This document shows positions 23,003 through 32,705 of a stretch of DNA of 64,000 nt, one piece after another. A program made the position numbers and the translations under genes. The notes under the pieces were generated by a model. The model was not told the DNA's origin, made no database searches, and was given only the letters and a program-made list of their open reading frames with translations. The stretch is from Knoellia sp. S7-12 (GTDB taxonomy: Bacteria; Actinomycetota; Actinomycetes; Actinomycetales; Dermatophilaceae), in assembly GCF_040518285.1 (NCBI RefSeq), contig NZ_CP155449.1, positions 4,030,001 through 4,094,000 of the forward strand, written 5' to 3'. Position 1 is the first letter of the stretch. The number at the start of each line of letters is the position of its first letter.

Positions 23003-25549
23003 ATGTTCGAACGGTTCACAGACCGAGCCCGCCGGGTGGTCGTCCTCGCCCAGGAGGAGGCGCGCCTCCTCAACCACAACTACATCGGCACCGAGCACAT
23101 CCTGCTCGGCCTCATCCACGAGGGTGAGGGTGTCGCCAGCAAGGCTCTGGAGAGCCTGGGGATCTCTCTCGACGCTGTCCGCGAGCAGGTGCAGGAGATC
23201 ATCGGCCAGGGCCAGCAGGCCCCCACCGGTCACATCCCCTTCACGCCGCGCGCCAAGAAGGTCCTTGAGCTCTCCCTGCGCGAGGCCCTTCAGCTCGGCC
23301 ACAACTACATCGGCACCGAGCACATCCTGCTCGGCCTGATCCGCGAGGGTGAGGGCGTTGCTGCCCAGGTCCTCGTCAAGCTCGGCGCCGACCTCGGTCG
23401 TGTCCGCCAGCAGGTCATCCAGCTCATCTCGGGCTACCAGGGTGGCAAGGAGGGCGCCGCGACAGGAGTCGGTCAGGGCGGCCCCGCCGAGGGCACCCCC
23501 GCCGGTTCGCTCGTGCTCGACCAGTTCGGTCGCAACCTCACCGTGGCTGCCCGCGAGGGCAAGCTCGACCCCGTCATCGGGCGTGAGAAGGAGATCGAGC
23601 GGGTCATGCAGGTGCTGTCCCGCCGCACCAAGAACAACCCGGTGCTCATCGGTGAGCCCGGCGTCGGCAAGACCGCCGTCGTCGAGGGCCTCGCCCAGGA
23701 CATCGTGCGTGGCGAGGTTCCCGAGACGCTCAAGGACAAGCAGCTCTACACGCTCGACCTCGGCGCGCTCGTCGCCGGCAGCCGCTACCGCGGTGACTTC
23801 GAGGAGCGCCTCAAGAAGGTGCTCAAGGAGATCCGCACCCGCGGCGACATCGTGCTGTTCATCGACGAGATCCACACCCTCGTCGGTGCCGGTGCTGCCG
23901 AGGGCGCCATCGACGCCGCGTCGATCCTCAAGCCGATGCTGGCTCGCGGTGAGCTCCAGGTCGTCGGTGCGACGACCCTGGATGAGTACCGCAAGCACAT
24001 CGAGAAGGACGCCGCTCTCGAGCGCCGCTTCCAGCCGATCCAGGTGGCCGAGCCGACGCTGGCCCACACCATCGAGATCCTCAAAGGGCTGCGCGACCGC
24101 TACGAGGCGCACCACCGCGTCTCGATCACCGACGGTGCGCTCGTCGCCGCAGCCAACATGGCTGACCGCTACATCAACGACCGCTTCCTCCCCGACAAGG
24201 CCATCGACCTCATCGACGAGGCCGGCGCCCGATTGCGCATCCGTCGCATGACCGCACCGCCGGACCTGCGCGAGTTCGACGAGAAGATCCAGGCTGTCGT
24301 GCGCGAGAAGGAGTCGGCGATCGACGGGCAGGACTTCGAGAAGGCCGCGCGTCTGCGCGACGACGAGAAGAACCTGCGCAACGAGAAGGCGCACCGCGAG
24401 ACCGAGTGGAAGTCCGGCGACTTGGATGTTGTCGCTGAGGTCGACGAGGAGCTCATCGCCGAGGTCCTGGCGGCGAGCACCGGCATCCCGGTCTTCAAGC
24501 TGACCGAGGAGGAGTCAAGCCGACTGCTCCACATGGAGGACGAGCTGCACAAGCGCGTCGTCGGCATGGACGACGCCATCAAGGCGCTCTCGCAGGCGAT
24601 CCGTCGCACGCGTGCTGGCCTCAAGGACCCGCGTCGTCCCGGTGGCTCGTTCATCTTCGCCGGGCCCACGGGTGTCGGCAAGACCGAGCTCGCCAAGACG
24701 CTCGCCGCTTTCCTCTTCGGTGACGAGGACAGCCTCATCCAGCTCGACATGTCGGAGTACTCCGAAAAGCACACTGTCTCGCGTCTCTTCGGCTCGCCTC
24801 CGGGTTACGTCGGCTACGAAGAGGGTGGCCAGCTCACCGAGAAGGTCCGGCGCAAGCCGTTCTCGGTCGTCCTGTTCGATGAGGTCGAGAAGGCTCACCC
24901 CGAGATCTTCAACAGCCTCCTGCAGGTGCTCGAGGACGGTCGCCTCACCGACTCGCAGGGGCGGGTGGTCGACTTCAAGAACACCGTCATCATCATGACG
25001 ACCAACCTCGGCACGCGTGACATCTCCAAGGGTGCTCTCGGCTTCTCGGCTGGTCCCGAGACGCAGAGCAGCTACGACCGAATGAAGGCCAAGGTCACGG
25101 ACGAGCTCAAGCAGCACTTCCGTCCCGAGTTCCTCAACCGCGTCGACGACACGATCGTCTTCCCCCAGCTGTCGCAGGACGAGATCATCCAGATCGTCGA
25201 CCTCGAGATCGCCAAGCTCGACAAGCGGCTCAAGGACAAGGACATGGGCATGGAGCTCACAACCGCGGCCAAGACGCTGCTCGCCAAGCGCGGCTATGAC
25301 CCCGTGCTCGGTGCGCGACCGCTGCGTCGCACGATCCAGCGCGAGATCGAGGACGTCCTGTCCGAGAAGATCCTCTTCGGTGAGCTCAAGGCCGGCGAGA
25401 TCGTCGCGGTCGACGCCACCGGCGAGGGCAAGGAAGACACCTTCACCTTCGCGGGTGCCCGCAAGGCCGATATCGTCGAGGTCCCGATCGTCACTGCGGC
25501 CACGACCGGCGCCGTCGGCAGTGAACCGGCCGCTGCGGCCGGCGAGTAG
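23003..25549 (+). CDS. clpC: ClpC, AAA+ unfoldase of the Clp protease
   Basis: An 848-residue Hsp100 unfoldase that feeds proteins to ClpP. Two copies of the Clp N-domain repeat occupy residues 1-145 (each with [14 protein letters not shown]). The first AAA+ module has Walker A GEPGVGKT at 217-224; a UVR-type coiled-coil insert follows around residues 420-455; the second module has Walker A GPTGVGKT near 554-561. ATG 23003 is set by AGGAG seven bases upstream and the family N-terminus [11 protein letters not shown]. In mycobacteria it follows lsr2; here 13 kb separates them. Expression appears self-contained, with a strong terminator after the gene. Confidence 0.95.
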   Translation: MFERFTDRARRVVVLAQEEARLLNHNYIGTEHILLGLIHEGEGVASKALESLGISLDAVREQVQEIIGQGQQAPTGHIPFTPRAKKVLELSLREALQLGHNYIGTEHILLGLIREGEGVAAQVLVKLGADLGRVRQQVIQLISGYQGGKEGAATGVGQGGPAEGTPAGSLVLDQFGRNLTVAAREGKLDPVIGREKEIERVMQVLSRRTKNNPVLIGEPGVGKTAVVEGLAQDIVRGEVPETLKDKQLYTLDLGALVAGSRYRGDFEERLKKVLKEIRTRGDIVLFIDEIHTLVGAGAAEGAIDAASILKPMLARGELQVVGATTLDEYRKHIEKDAALERRFQPIQVAEPTLAHTIEILKGLRDRYEAHHRVSITDGALVAAANMADRYINDRFLPDKAIDLIDEAGARLRIRRMTAPPDLREFDEKIQAVVREKESAIDGQDFEKAARLRDDEKNLRNEKAHRETEWKSGDLDVVAEVDEELIAEVLAASTGIPVFKLTEEESSRLLHMEDELHKRVVGMDDAIKALSQAIRRTRAGLKDPRRPGGSFIFAGPTGVGKTELAKTLAAFLFGDEDSLIQLDMSEYSEKHTVSRLFGSPPGYVGYEEGGQLTEKVRRKPFSVVLFDEVEKAHPEIFNSLLQVLEDGRLTDSQGRVVDFKNTVIIMTTNLGTRDISKGALGFSAGPETQSSYDRMKAKVTDELKQHFRPEFLNRVDDTIVFPQLSQDEIIQIVDLEIAKLDKRLKDKDMGMELTTAAKTLLAKRGYDPVLGARPLRRTIQREIEDVLSEKILFGELKAGEIVAVDATGEGKEDTFTFAGARKADIVEVPIVTAATTGAVGSEPAAAAGE

Positions 25550-25574
25550 CCGAACGCCTCACCCAGCCACACGC

Positions 25575-25623
25575 AAAGGCGGGGTATGCCGGAACGAGAG
25601 TTCCCGGCATACCCCGCCTTTTG
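25575..25623 (+). terminator. clpC terminator built from an inverted pair of the CGGCATAC octamer
   Basis: AAGGCGGGGTATGCCGG (25576-25592) pairs with CCGGCATACCCCGCCTT (25604-25620), with further pairing GGAAC/GTTCC at the tip, and TTTTG follows. The arms hold GTATGCCG (25584-25591) and CGGCATAC (25605-25612), the octamer repeated throughout the window. Situated 26 bases after the clpC stop. Confidence 0.9.
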
Positions 25624-25705
25624 CCTTGTCCCCCAATCGTTTTCGACCAGACGGCACGGGTGGTCAGCGCCGAACGTGACCTCCCTTGGTCGGGAACGGC
25701 GACAG

Positions 25706-26410
25706 TCAGGTGAGGCGGGCGAGCATCGTCTGCATCTGCTGGATCTGCTTCATCTGGGTGACGTTGATCTCCGCCGCCATCTTCCCGACTTCGTAGTCGC
25801 CGCCCTTGGTCGGGGCGTGGTCGTTGACCATGGCCAGCGCACCCTCGTGGTGCTTGATCATGAGCGTGAGGAACAGCTGGTCGGCCGCCACGCCGCTCAC
25901 CGACGCGAGTTCGGTCAGCTGGTTTTCGGTCGCCATGCCCGGCATGCCGGCGTGCTCATGTCCACCGAGTCGGGGGTTGGTCGCCTGCGGCGGGACGTCC
26001 TGCTGCTTCGACTCGAGCCAGCGCTTCATCACGTCGATCTCGGGGACCTGCTCATCGGCGATCCGGGAGGCGATTCCCTTGACCTGCTCGTCCGAGAGGC
26101 GCTCAAGGACTGTCTCGACCATGACGATGGCCTGGGCGTGGTGGACGATCATGTCCTGGTAGAACGCCGTGTCACCCGGGCTTGCCGGGGTCGGAGTGAT
26201 GAGTGGTGCCGCCGCCGAGCCAGTCAGCGTGACGTTGGGTTCGCCCGGCGCTCCCGGGCGGATCACCGGAGCGTTCGCGGTCGGAGCAGTGCGCACCGGG
26301 TCCGGCTCGACATCGCTGGTGCACCCAGCGAGTGGCAGGGCCAGCACTGCGAGCCCAGCCACGTACCGGCTCGAACGCAACACTGTGCTTGATCTGGACG
26401 ATCTGGTCAT
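25706..26410 (-). CDS. DUF305 lipoprotein
   Basis: A 234-residue lipoprotein (lipobox ALPLAGC near residue 30) containing two DUF305 half-repeats: FYQDMIVHHAQAIVMVE and, later, LTLMIKHHEGALAMV. DUF305 proteins have a four-helix, ferritin-like arrangement rich in His and Met and are frequently linked to copper or other metal handling, but no activity is established. The linker between repeats is rich in His, Met and Gly (GGHEHAGMPGM), consistent with metal binding. ATG 26410 is preferred over GTG 26419. It is transcribed away from the LVIVD genes. A multicopper oxidase lies 10 kb away. Confidence 0.75.
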   Translation of the reverse strand: MTRSSRSSTVLRSSRYVAGLAVLALPLAGCTSDVEPDPVRTAPTANAPVIRPGAPGEPNVTLTGSAAAPLITPTPASPGDTAFYQDMIVHHAQAIVMVETVLERLSDEQVKGIASRIADEQVPEIDVMKRWLESKQQDVPPQATNPRLGGHEHAGMPGMATENQLTELASVSGVAADQLFLTLMIKHHEGALAMVNDHAPTKGGDYEVGKMAAEINVTQMKQIQQMQTMLARLT

Positions 26411-26568
26411 GCGCGGCACTGTAGACCGCAGACCTGCGAGCGTCCCAGACCCCCCTCATTTTCTTACTTTCCCTTTACCCCATGTCACCTCGCCGTGTTA
26501 GAGAGTGGGAGAACCGCACGACACACTCTCCTTCGGACTGGCCGATGGGGAGCCACGGAGGAGGATCT

Positions 26569-27990
26569 ATGAGGATCACACGCACGGTGGGGATCGCCGC
26601 GATCGCGGCAGTCACCGTCACCGGCTGGGGCGCGGCAGTCGCGACCGCCGCTCCCGGCGACCAGTACGTAGGGAAGTACGGAACGCAACTCGGACCAGAC
26701 GAGATCGGCCGCAGCGCCAACGTCGAGCTCCTGAAGAACCTGCCGAAGTCGAGCGTGCTCGCCGGCGCCACCAACAGTGACATCGCGTTCAGCGGCAACA
26801 AGGCCTACGTCGGCAACTACAACGGTTTCACGGTCTACGACGTCTCCACGCCGAGCTCTCCGAAGGAGCTGGCTGTGTTCAGCTGCCCGGGTTCGCAGAA
26901 CGACGTCAGCATCTCGGGCAACTTGCTCTACCTCTCGACGGACTCATCGCGCACCGACGACACCTGCGCCTCGGCGCCCTTGGCCGCGACGGAGAAGGAG
27001 GCCTGGGAGGGCATCAAGATCTTCGACGTGTCCAACCTTGCCGAAATCAAGCACCTCAAGTCCATCGAGACCAACTGCGGCTCGCACACCAACACCCTCG
27101 TGCCCGGTGGCGCCAAGGACTACATCTACGTCTCGAGCTACCGACCCGACGCCACCTTCCCGGACTGCCAGCCCCCACACGACGCGATCTCGATCATCGA
27201 GGTCCCCAAGGCCGCCCCGAGCGATGCCAAGTTGATCGGTGTTCCGAACCTCTTCCCCGATGGCGGCAACCCCGGAGGCACCAACGAGGACGGCAACCCG
27301 TACTCGGCGACCAGTGGCTGCCACGACATCACCGCCTTCCCGTCGAAGAAGATCGCAGCCGGCGCCTGCATGGGTGACGGCATCATCATGGACATCTCCA
27401 ACCCGGCGGCCCCCAAGGTCATCGAGTCGGTCACCGACACCAAGAACTTCGCGTTCTGGCACTCGGCAACGTTCAACAACGACGGCACCAAGGTCGTCTT
27501 CACCGACGAGCTCGGCGGCGGCAACGCGGCGACCTGCAACTCCAAGGTCGGCCCCACCCGCGGCGCCAACGGCATCTACGACCTGTCGGCCGACAACCAG
27601 CTGACCTTCAAGTCGTACTTCAAGATCCCGCGGCACCAGTTCGACAGCGAGAACTGCGTCGCCCACAACGGCTCGCTCATCCCGGTGAACGGCCGTGACG
27701 TCATGGTGCAGTCCTGGTACATGGGTGGAACGTCCTTCTGGGACTTCACCGACTCAGAGAACCCGCGTGAAATCGGCTACTTCGAGCGCGGCCCGGCGGG
27801 TCCCGCTGGCGGTGGCGGCGGCACCTGGTCGTCCTACTACTACAACGGCCACGTCTACTCATCCGACATCGGCAAGGGCTTCGACGTCCTGCGCATCAAC
27901 AACGCCAACCTGAAGAAGGCGGCACTGGTCAAGACCGACCAGTTCAACCCGCAGTCCCAGCCTGTGTTCAACAAGTCCACCCAGGGCTGA
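26569..27990 (+). CDS. Secreted LVIVD-repeat protein, copy 1
   Basis: A 473-residue exported protein. The signal peptide (MRITRTVGIAAIAAVTVTGW then an Ala-rich stretch) ends near residue 32 before APGDQYVGK. The mature part carries repeated beta-strand units such as GFTVYDVSTPSSPKEL, IKIFDVSNLAEIKHL and GIIMDISNPAAPKVI, the LVIVD repeat that builds a beta-propeller. Catalytic residues are not evident; function is unknown, possibly surface binding or a lactonase-like propeller. GGAGGAGG directly upstream makes 26569 the start. The gene directly downstream encodes a close paralogue, and their leaders and terminator hairpins are also alike. Confidence 0.8.
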   Translation: MRITRTVGIAAIAAVTVTGWGAAVATAAPGDQYVGKYGTQLGPDEIGRSANVELLKNLPKSSVLAGATNSDIAFSGNKAYVGNYNGFTVYDVSTPSSPKELAVFSCPGSQNDVSISGNLLYLSTDSSRTDDTCASAPLAATEKEAWEGIKIFDVSNLAEIKHLKSIETNCGSHTNTLVPGGAKDYIYVSSYRPDATFPDCQPPHDAISIIEVPKAAPSDAKLIGVPNLFPDGGNPGGTNEDGNPYSATSGCHDITAFPSKKIAAGACMGDGIIMDISNPAAPKVIESVTDTKNFAFWHSATFNNDGTKVVFTDELGGGNAATCNSKVGPTRGANGIYDLSADNQLTFKSYFKIPRHQFDSENCVAHNGSLIPVNGRDVMVQSWYMGGTSFWDFTDSENPREIGYFERGPAGPAGGGGGTWSSYYYNGHVYSSDIGKGFDVLRINNANLKKAALVKTDQFNPQSQPVFNKSTQG

Positions 27991-27998
27991 GCCCGACG

Positions 27999-28063
27999 GC
28001 CAGCACCAGCTGGCCAGCATCACCTCGACCGGTCGTCCGTGCCTCGTGCATGGGCGGCCGGTC
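27999..28063 (+). terminator. Hairpins after LVIVD copy 1
   Basis: GGCCA...TGGCC (27999-28016) is followed by an imperfect 16-bp hairpin at 28027-28063 (GACCGG...CCGGTC). The second hairpin is similar in sequence to the perfect one after copy 2, so it was probably duplicated with the gene and has decayed. Confidence 0.55.
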
Positions 28064-28246
28064 TGCTGTGTGCACGAGGCGGCGCGGACGAGCGACATGA
28101 GCCCCGAGTCGCGTGGTGTGGGCATCGTCCCGCGGCACTTCTTTCTCACGCTTTACCCCGCGTCGGGCCGACGTGGTGAAGAGTTGACGGGAACGCACTA
28201 CTGATCTCTCCCCGGGAGTTGCTGTGGGAGCCATGGAGGAGGACTA

Positions 28247-29650
28247 ATGAGAATGAAACGCACGCTTGGGGTCGCCGCCATCGCCGTGATCACAGCCACC
28301 GGAATGAGCGCCATGCCAGCGACCGCTGCGCCGGGCGACCAGTACGTCGGCAAGTTCGGCACCCAGCTCGGGCCCGACGAGATCGGTCGCAGCGCCAACG
28401 TCGAGTTCCTGAAGAACCTGCAGACCCCCGGCCCGCTCGCGGGCGGCACCGGCACCGACATCGCCTTCAGCGGCGACAAGGCCTACGTCGGCAACTACAA
28501 GGGCTTCGTCGTCTACGACATCTCCGTCCCGAGCGACCCCAGGACGCTCTCGGTCGTGAGCTGCCCAGGCGACCAGAACGACGTCTCGATCTCCGGCAAC
28601 CTGCTCTACCTCTCCACGGACTCCTCGCGCAGCAACGACTCCTGCTCCTCGGCCGGACAGAGCGCGACGATCAAGTCCTCGTGGGAGGGCATCAAGATCT
28701 TCGACGTGTCCGACCCGGCGAACCCGAGGTACGTCAAGTCCGTCGAGACTTCCTGCGGCTCGCACACCAACACCCTCGTCCCGGGCGGACCGGACCTCGA
28801 CTACATCTACGTGTCGTCCTACAGCCCCAGCACGCAGACTCCGGACTGTCAGCCCCCGCACGACGCGATCTCGATCATCGAGGTCCCCAAGGCCAACCCG
28901 ACCGCCGCCAGGGTCGTCGCCACGCCGAACCTCTTCCCCGACGGTGGCACGCAGAATCGCAAGTTGTTGGCCGGCGGCACGAGTGGCTGCCATGACATCA
29001 CGGCCTACCCCGCGAAGAAGATCGCAGCGGGTGCCTGCATGGGTGACGGCATCATCCTGGACATCGCCGACCCGGTGAACCCCAAGGTGCTGAGCCGCGT
29101 GTCCGACCGCAACTTCGCCTTCTGGCACTCGGCCACCTTCAACCAGGACGCCACCAAAGTGATCTTCACCGACGAGCTGGGCGGCGGCGGCGCGGCCACC
29201 TGCAACACGAAGAACTACAACACGCGTGGCGCCAACGCGATCTACGACCTGTCGCCTGCCAAGCAGCTGACGTTCAAGTCGTACTACAAGATCGCGCGTC
29301 ACCAGGGCAGCTCCGAGAACTGCGTCGCCCACAACGGCTCGCTCATCCCGGTTGCGGGCCGCGACGTCATGGTCCAGTCCTGGTACATGGGCGGCACGTC
29401 CTTCTGGGACTTCACCGACTCCGCGAACCCTCGTGAGATCGGCTACTTCGAGCGCGGTCCGAACGGCGGCTTCGGCGGTGGCGGTGGTGGGACCTGGTCG
29501 TCCTACTACTACAACGGTCACGTCTACAGCTCCGACCTGGGCAAGGGCTTCGACGTCCTGCGGATCACCGATCCTGATCTCGCGTCCGCCGCACTCGTGC
29601 GGATGGGCCAGCTCAACCCGCAGAGTCAGCCGGTCTACCCGACCAGCTGA
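28247..29650 (+). CDS. Secreted LVIVD-repeat protein, copy 2
   Basis: A 467-residue paralogue of the preceding protein, similar along its whole length: shared blocks include FGTQLGPDEIGRSANVEFLK, AYVGNYKGF, WEGIKIFDVSDPANPRY and SWYMGGTSFWDFTDSANPRE. A signal peptide with cleavage near residue 28 (PATAAPGDQ) again precedes the propeller. Copies differ by short indels at the Gly-rich loop near residue 425 and around residue 240. GGAGGAGG with the same spacing precedes ATG 28247, and the leader resembles that of copy 1, so the duplication included regulatory DNA. Each gene seems to have its own promoter and terminator. Confidence 0.8.
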   Translation: MRMKRTLGVAAIAVITATGMSAMPATAAPGDQYVGKFGTQLGPDEIGRSANVEFLKNLQTPGPLAGGTGTDIAFSGDKAYVGNYKGFVVYDISVPSDPRTLSVVSCPGDQNDVSISGNLLYLSTDSSRSNDSCSSAGQSATIKSSWEGIKIFDVSDPANPRYVKSVETSCGSHTNTLVPGGPDLDYIYVSSYSPSTQTPDCQPPHDAISIIEVPKANPTAARVVATPNLFPDGGTQNRKLLAGGTSGCHDITAYPAKKIAAGACMGDGIILDIADPVNPKVLSRVSDRNFAFWHSATFNQDATKVIFTDELGGGGAATCNTKNYNTRGANAIYDLSPAKQLTFKSYYKIARHQGSSENCVAHNGSLIPVAGRDVMVQSWYMGGTSFWDFTDSANPREIGYFERGPNGGFGGGGGGTWSSYYYNGHVYSSDLGKGFDVLRITDPDLASAALVRMGQLNPQSQPVYPTS

Positions 29651-29660
29651 ACCACTGCTC

Positions 29661-29723
29661 GGGTGTCGATGGCGACACCCCCGGACCGGCCGTCCGTGCT
29701 TCGTGCACGGACGGCCGGTTCTT
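29661..29723 (+). terminator. Double hairpin terminator after LVIVD copy 2
   Basis: GGGTGTCG/CGACACCC (29661-29680) is followed by a perfect 15-bp hairpin, ACCGGCCGTCCGTGC (29685-29699) against 29705-29719 around TTCGT, then TCTTG. Confidence 0.8.
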
Positions 29724-29746
29724 GCGTATGCCGGAATACTGGGACC

Positions 29747-30277
29747 ATGCCCACCGCACCCGAGCGCCCGGCCGAGCCCGCCGGCATACTCATCCGCTCA
29801 GCGCGTACCGCGGACGTGCGGCCGATGCGAGCGCTCGTCGCACCGCTGGCCGAGCAACGCGTGCTCCTGCAGAAGGAGTCCGTGGCCTACTACGAGTCCG
29901 TCGGGGACTTCGTCGTCGCCGAGCGCGACGGAGAGGTCATCGGGTGCGGCGCGGTGCACGTCCTCTGGGAGGACCTCGCCGAGATCCGCACGCTCGCCGT
30001 GGCTTCGTCTGCGCTGGGACACGGCGTCGGGACGATGCTGCTCACCCGGCTCGTGGAGCGCGCGCGAGAGCTCGGCGTGGAGCGGCTCTTCTGCCTGACG
30101 TTCGAAACGGGCTTCTTCGAGCGCCATGGGTTCGAGGTCATCGAGGGGCAGGCCGTCGCGCCCGATGTCTATGTCGAGCTGCTGCGGTCCTACGACGAGG
30201 GCGTCGCGGAGTTCCTCGACCTTGAGCGGGTCAAGCCCAACACGCTCGGGAACACCAGGATGCTTCGCGTTCTCTGA
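29747..30277 (+). CDS. argA: Amino-acid N-acetyltransferase, ArgA-like
   Basis: A 176-residue GNAT acetyltransferase resembling the short N-acetylglutamate synthase of mycobacteria (about 174 residues), the first step of arginine synthesis. The acetyl-CoA loop is in the ALGHGVGTMLLTRLVERARE region, preceded by VIGCGAVHVLWEDLAEIRTLAV and followed by RLFCLTFETGFFERHGFEVI; the C-terminus YDEGVAEFLDLERVKPNTLG also fits that family as I recall it. ATG 29747 is chosen because the GNAT fold begins soon after; there is only a weak GGGA upstream. No other arginine gene is adjacent. Octamers flank the start (29726 and 29782). Confidence 0.8.
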   Translation: MPTAPERPAEPAGILIRSARTADVRPMRALVAPLAEQRVLLQKESVAYYESVGDFVVAERDGEVIGCGAVHVLWEDLAEIRTLAVASSALGHGVGTMLLTRLVERARELGVERLFCLTFETGFFERHGFEVIEGQAVAPDVYVELLRSYDEGVAEFLDLERVKPNTLGNTRMLRVL

Positions 30278-30281
30278 GCGA

Positions 30282-31778
30282 TCACGCCGGTTTGCGACGC
30301 ACCCGGATCGAGATCAGCAACACGATGACGAGCAGTCCGCTGATGACGCCGAAGCCCAGCTGAGGGATCAGTGGCAGGGCGATGCCGAGCCCACCTCCGC
30401 AGACCCACGCGATCTGCAGAACCGTCTCTGACCACCCGAACATCTGGGTGCGCACGTTCTCGGCGATGTCGCGCTGGATGATCGCGTCGGTGCTGAGTTT
30501 GATGATCTGGGCGCACAATCCCGCCGACAGACCGAGGATCAGCAGAGTCAGCAACGAATAGGCGAGGGCCGTGGCGAGCGAGGTGGCAACAATGACGAGG
30601 AGGGCTGAGGCGACAAGCCGCTCCGGGCGCAGCTTCCTGGACGCGTTGCCGACGACCGTGCCGAGGGCATTGCCGGCGCCGGCACACCCGACGACGAGTG
30701 CCAGGACGAGCGTCCCGCTGTAGCCCGGGATCGGGTGCTCGCGCATGAGGAAGGCCATGAAGAGGGTGAGGAACCCGGTGAGCAGCCGGGCGCCCATGGC
30801 GCTGACGAGGGTGGCGCGCACGGCCACCGGCAGCGCCAGGATCCGAGCTCGCAGTCGCGCACCGATCCCACCGATGCGTCCCTGCCGTTCGACGTGGGCG
30901 ATGACCTCGTTCGAGCTGGTCGGGGGCGGCGGGCGGGTGTCCTCGATGTCGAACTCACCGACCGAGGAGTCCACCCGACCCGGCAGCCGGATCGCAAGAA
31001 CGGTGCCGACGACATAGATCGCGAACGCCAACCGCAACGACCAGTCGGGACCGATCCGGGACACCGCCCCGGCGAGCCCACCGCCGACCGCCATGGCAGC
31101 CACGCCGGCGAGAGCCATGCGCGAGTTGGCACTGACGAGGGTGAATCCCGGTGGCAACAGGCGTGGGATCGCGGCCGATCGAGTGACGCCGTAGGCCTTG
31201 GACGCGACGAGGCACCCGAGAGCTGCAGGGAAGAGCCAAACCGAACCGGTCGCCACCGCACCTGCAAGGACCCAGCAGAGGAACGCGCGCAGAGCCAAGG
31301 TCGTGCCGATGGCCCACCGCCGACCATGGCGGAAGCGATCGAGCAGGGGACCGAGGAAGGGTGCGAGCAACGCGAATGGCGCCATCGTCAGCAGGAGGAA
31401 CTGCGCAACCTGCGCCCTTGCCTCATCGGTGGGGATGGCGAAGATCGTGCCAGCGAGGCTCACGGTCAGGGCGGCGTCGCCGCAGATGTTGACGAAGTGC
31501 AGCTCGACGAGACGGGCCAACCCGCTCTCACCGGCACCGGAGGACTGGACGTAGGCGCGAGCCTTCTGGGTGCCGGCCCGGCTGCCGCGACCGGCCACGC
31601 GGGCACCCCCGACAGTGCCACGGCCCAGGACCTTGAAGGCTTTCGTGGCGCCGGCTCGCACGCCATAGGGGTCAGGAGGCGTTCGACGACCCGCCTCGCG
31701 GGCATCGACTGGCTGCGAGATGGGCTCGGTCGGCTCGGCCTGCGAGATGGGCTCGGTCGGTTCGTCGCCCGAGCTCAT
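30282..31778 (-). CDS. MFS-type transporter with duplicated N-terminal motif
   Basis: A 498-residue membrane protein with about 12 hydrophobic segments starting near residue 85, of major-facilitator type; substrate unknown. The motif PLLDRFRHGRRWAIG after the second or third helix is the conserved loop 2-3. The cytoplasmic N-terminus begins with EPTEPISQ twice in succession (residues 6-22), produced by a short DNA duplication. ATG 31778 overlaps the mutY stop by four bases, so it is translated with mutY. Linkage of an MFS protein to mutY is not explained by sequence. Confidence 0.75.
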   Translation of the reverse strand: MSSGDEPTEPISQAEPTEPISQPVDAREAGRRTPPDPYGVRAGATKAFKVLGRGTVGGARVAGRGSRAGTQKARAYVQSSGAGESGLARLVELHFVNICGDAALTVSLAGTIFAIPTDEARAQVAQFLLLTMAPFALLAPFLGPLLDRFRHGRRWAIGTTLALRAFLCWVLAGAVATGSVWLFPAALGCLVASKAYGVTRSAAIPRLLPPGFTLVSANSRMALAGVAAMAVGGGLAGAVSRIGPDWSLRLAFAIYVVGTVLAIRLPGRVDSSVGEFDIEDTRPPPPTSSNEVIAHVERQGRIGGIGARLRARILALPVAVRATLVSAMGARLLTGFLTLFMAFLMREHPIPGYSGTLVLALVVGCAGAGNALGTVVGNASRKLRPERLVASALLVIVATSLATALAYSLLTLLILGLSAGLCAQIIKLSTDAIIQRDIAENVRTQMFGWSETVLQIAWVCGGGLGIALPLIPQLGFGVISGLLVIVLLISIRVRRKPA

Positions 31779-32689
31779 CCCGCCATCTCCTGATGCCCGG
31801 ACAGAGCGAAGCGGTCATCGCGCAGCGGCTCGACCAGCCCGTCCTCGATCAGTCCGGCGAGGCATCGGTCGAGCTGCTGCTCATCGCGACCGGGCGCAAG
31901 CTCGCCGCGCACCAAAGGGGTGCTCACCTCACGCAGGGACTGCACGATGATGCCGCGCACCTGCCGATCGGTGCCGTGCCACTTCTGTCCCCTGCGGGCA
32001 GGACCGGCGTATGCCGGCCGGCCGGCCAGCACCCAGGCGCACCTTGCGCGGACGGGACAGTCTTCACACCGAGGAGCCCGGGCCGTGCAGACGAGGGCGC
32101 CGAGCTCCATGACAGCAACGTTCCACACCGCTGCATCGTGATCAACGACCGGCAGCAACTCGCGCGCCAGGTCGACTTCGGCCCGGGTCAGCGAGGGGGC
32201 CGCCTGGGCAACACCGGACACGATCCGCGCCTGCACCCGACGCACGTTGGTGTCGACCACGACCGACCGGTCGCCGAACGCGAACGCCGCCACCGCAGCC
32301 GCCGTGTAGTCCCCGATGCCGGGCAACGCCAAGAGGTCGACCTGATCACGAGGCACCTCACCTCCGTGCCGTTCGACGATCGCGGCAGCCGCCTCGCGCA
32401 GGCGCAGCGCCCGACGCGGGTAGCCCAACCGTCCCCACGCCCGCACCACCTCACCCGGCGACTCCCGCGCCAGGTCCGCCGGGGTCGGCCAGCGCGACAT
32501 CCACTCGCGCCACGCGGGTTCGACCCGGGCCAACGGCGTCTGCTGCGCCATCACCTCGGACAGGAGCACGCCCCACGGCGAGCACGACGGCTCGCGCCAG
32601 GGAAGCGGACGGGAGTGGACGGCATACCAGGCAAGGATCGACCGGTGCAGGGAGCGCACGTCGGTCGGCGACGGGAGCGAGCCGCTCAC
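31775..32689 (-). CDS. mutY: MutY, A/G-specific adenine glycosylase
   Basis: A 304-residue repair enzyme that excises adenine opposite 8-oxoguanine. The catalytic Glu is Glu45 (SEVMAQQTP), the helix-hairpin-helix is LLALPGIGDYTAA (119-131), the catalytic Asp is Asp146 (VVDTNVRR), and the [4Fe-4S] cysteines are Cys201, Cys208, Cys211 and Cys217 with the canonical 6-2-5 spacing. The protein is shorter than E. coli MutY because the C-terminal 8-oxoG-recognition domain is reduced, as in other actinobacteria. GTG 32689 starts 16 bases after disA ends; longer in-frame reading would overlap disA. Confidence 0.9.
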   Translation of the reverse strand: MSGSLPSPTDVRSLHRSILAWYAVHSRPLPWREPSCSPWGVLLSEVMAQQTPLARVEPAWREWMSRWPTPADLARESPGEVVRAWGRLGYPRRALRLREAAAAIVERHGGEVPRDQVDLLALPGIGDYTAAAVAAFAFGDRSVVVDTNVRRVQARIVSGVAQAAPSLTRAEVDLARELLPVVDHDAAVWNVAVMELGALVCTARAPRCEDCPVRARCAWVLAGRPAYAGPARRGQKWHGTDRQVRGIIVQSLREVSTPLVRGELAPGRDEQQLDRCLAGLIEDGLVEPLRDDRFALSGHQEMAG

Positions 32690-32705
32690 GATGTCAGTGC
32701 CCGGG

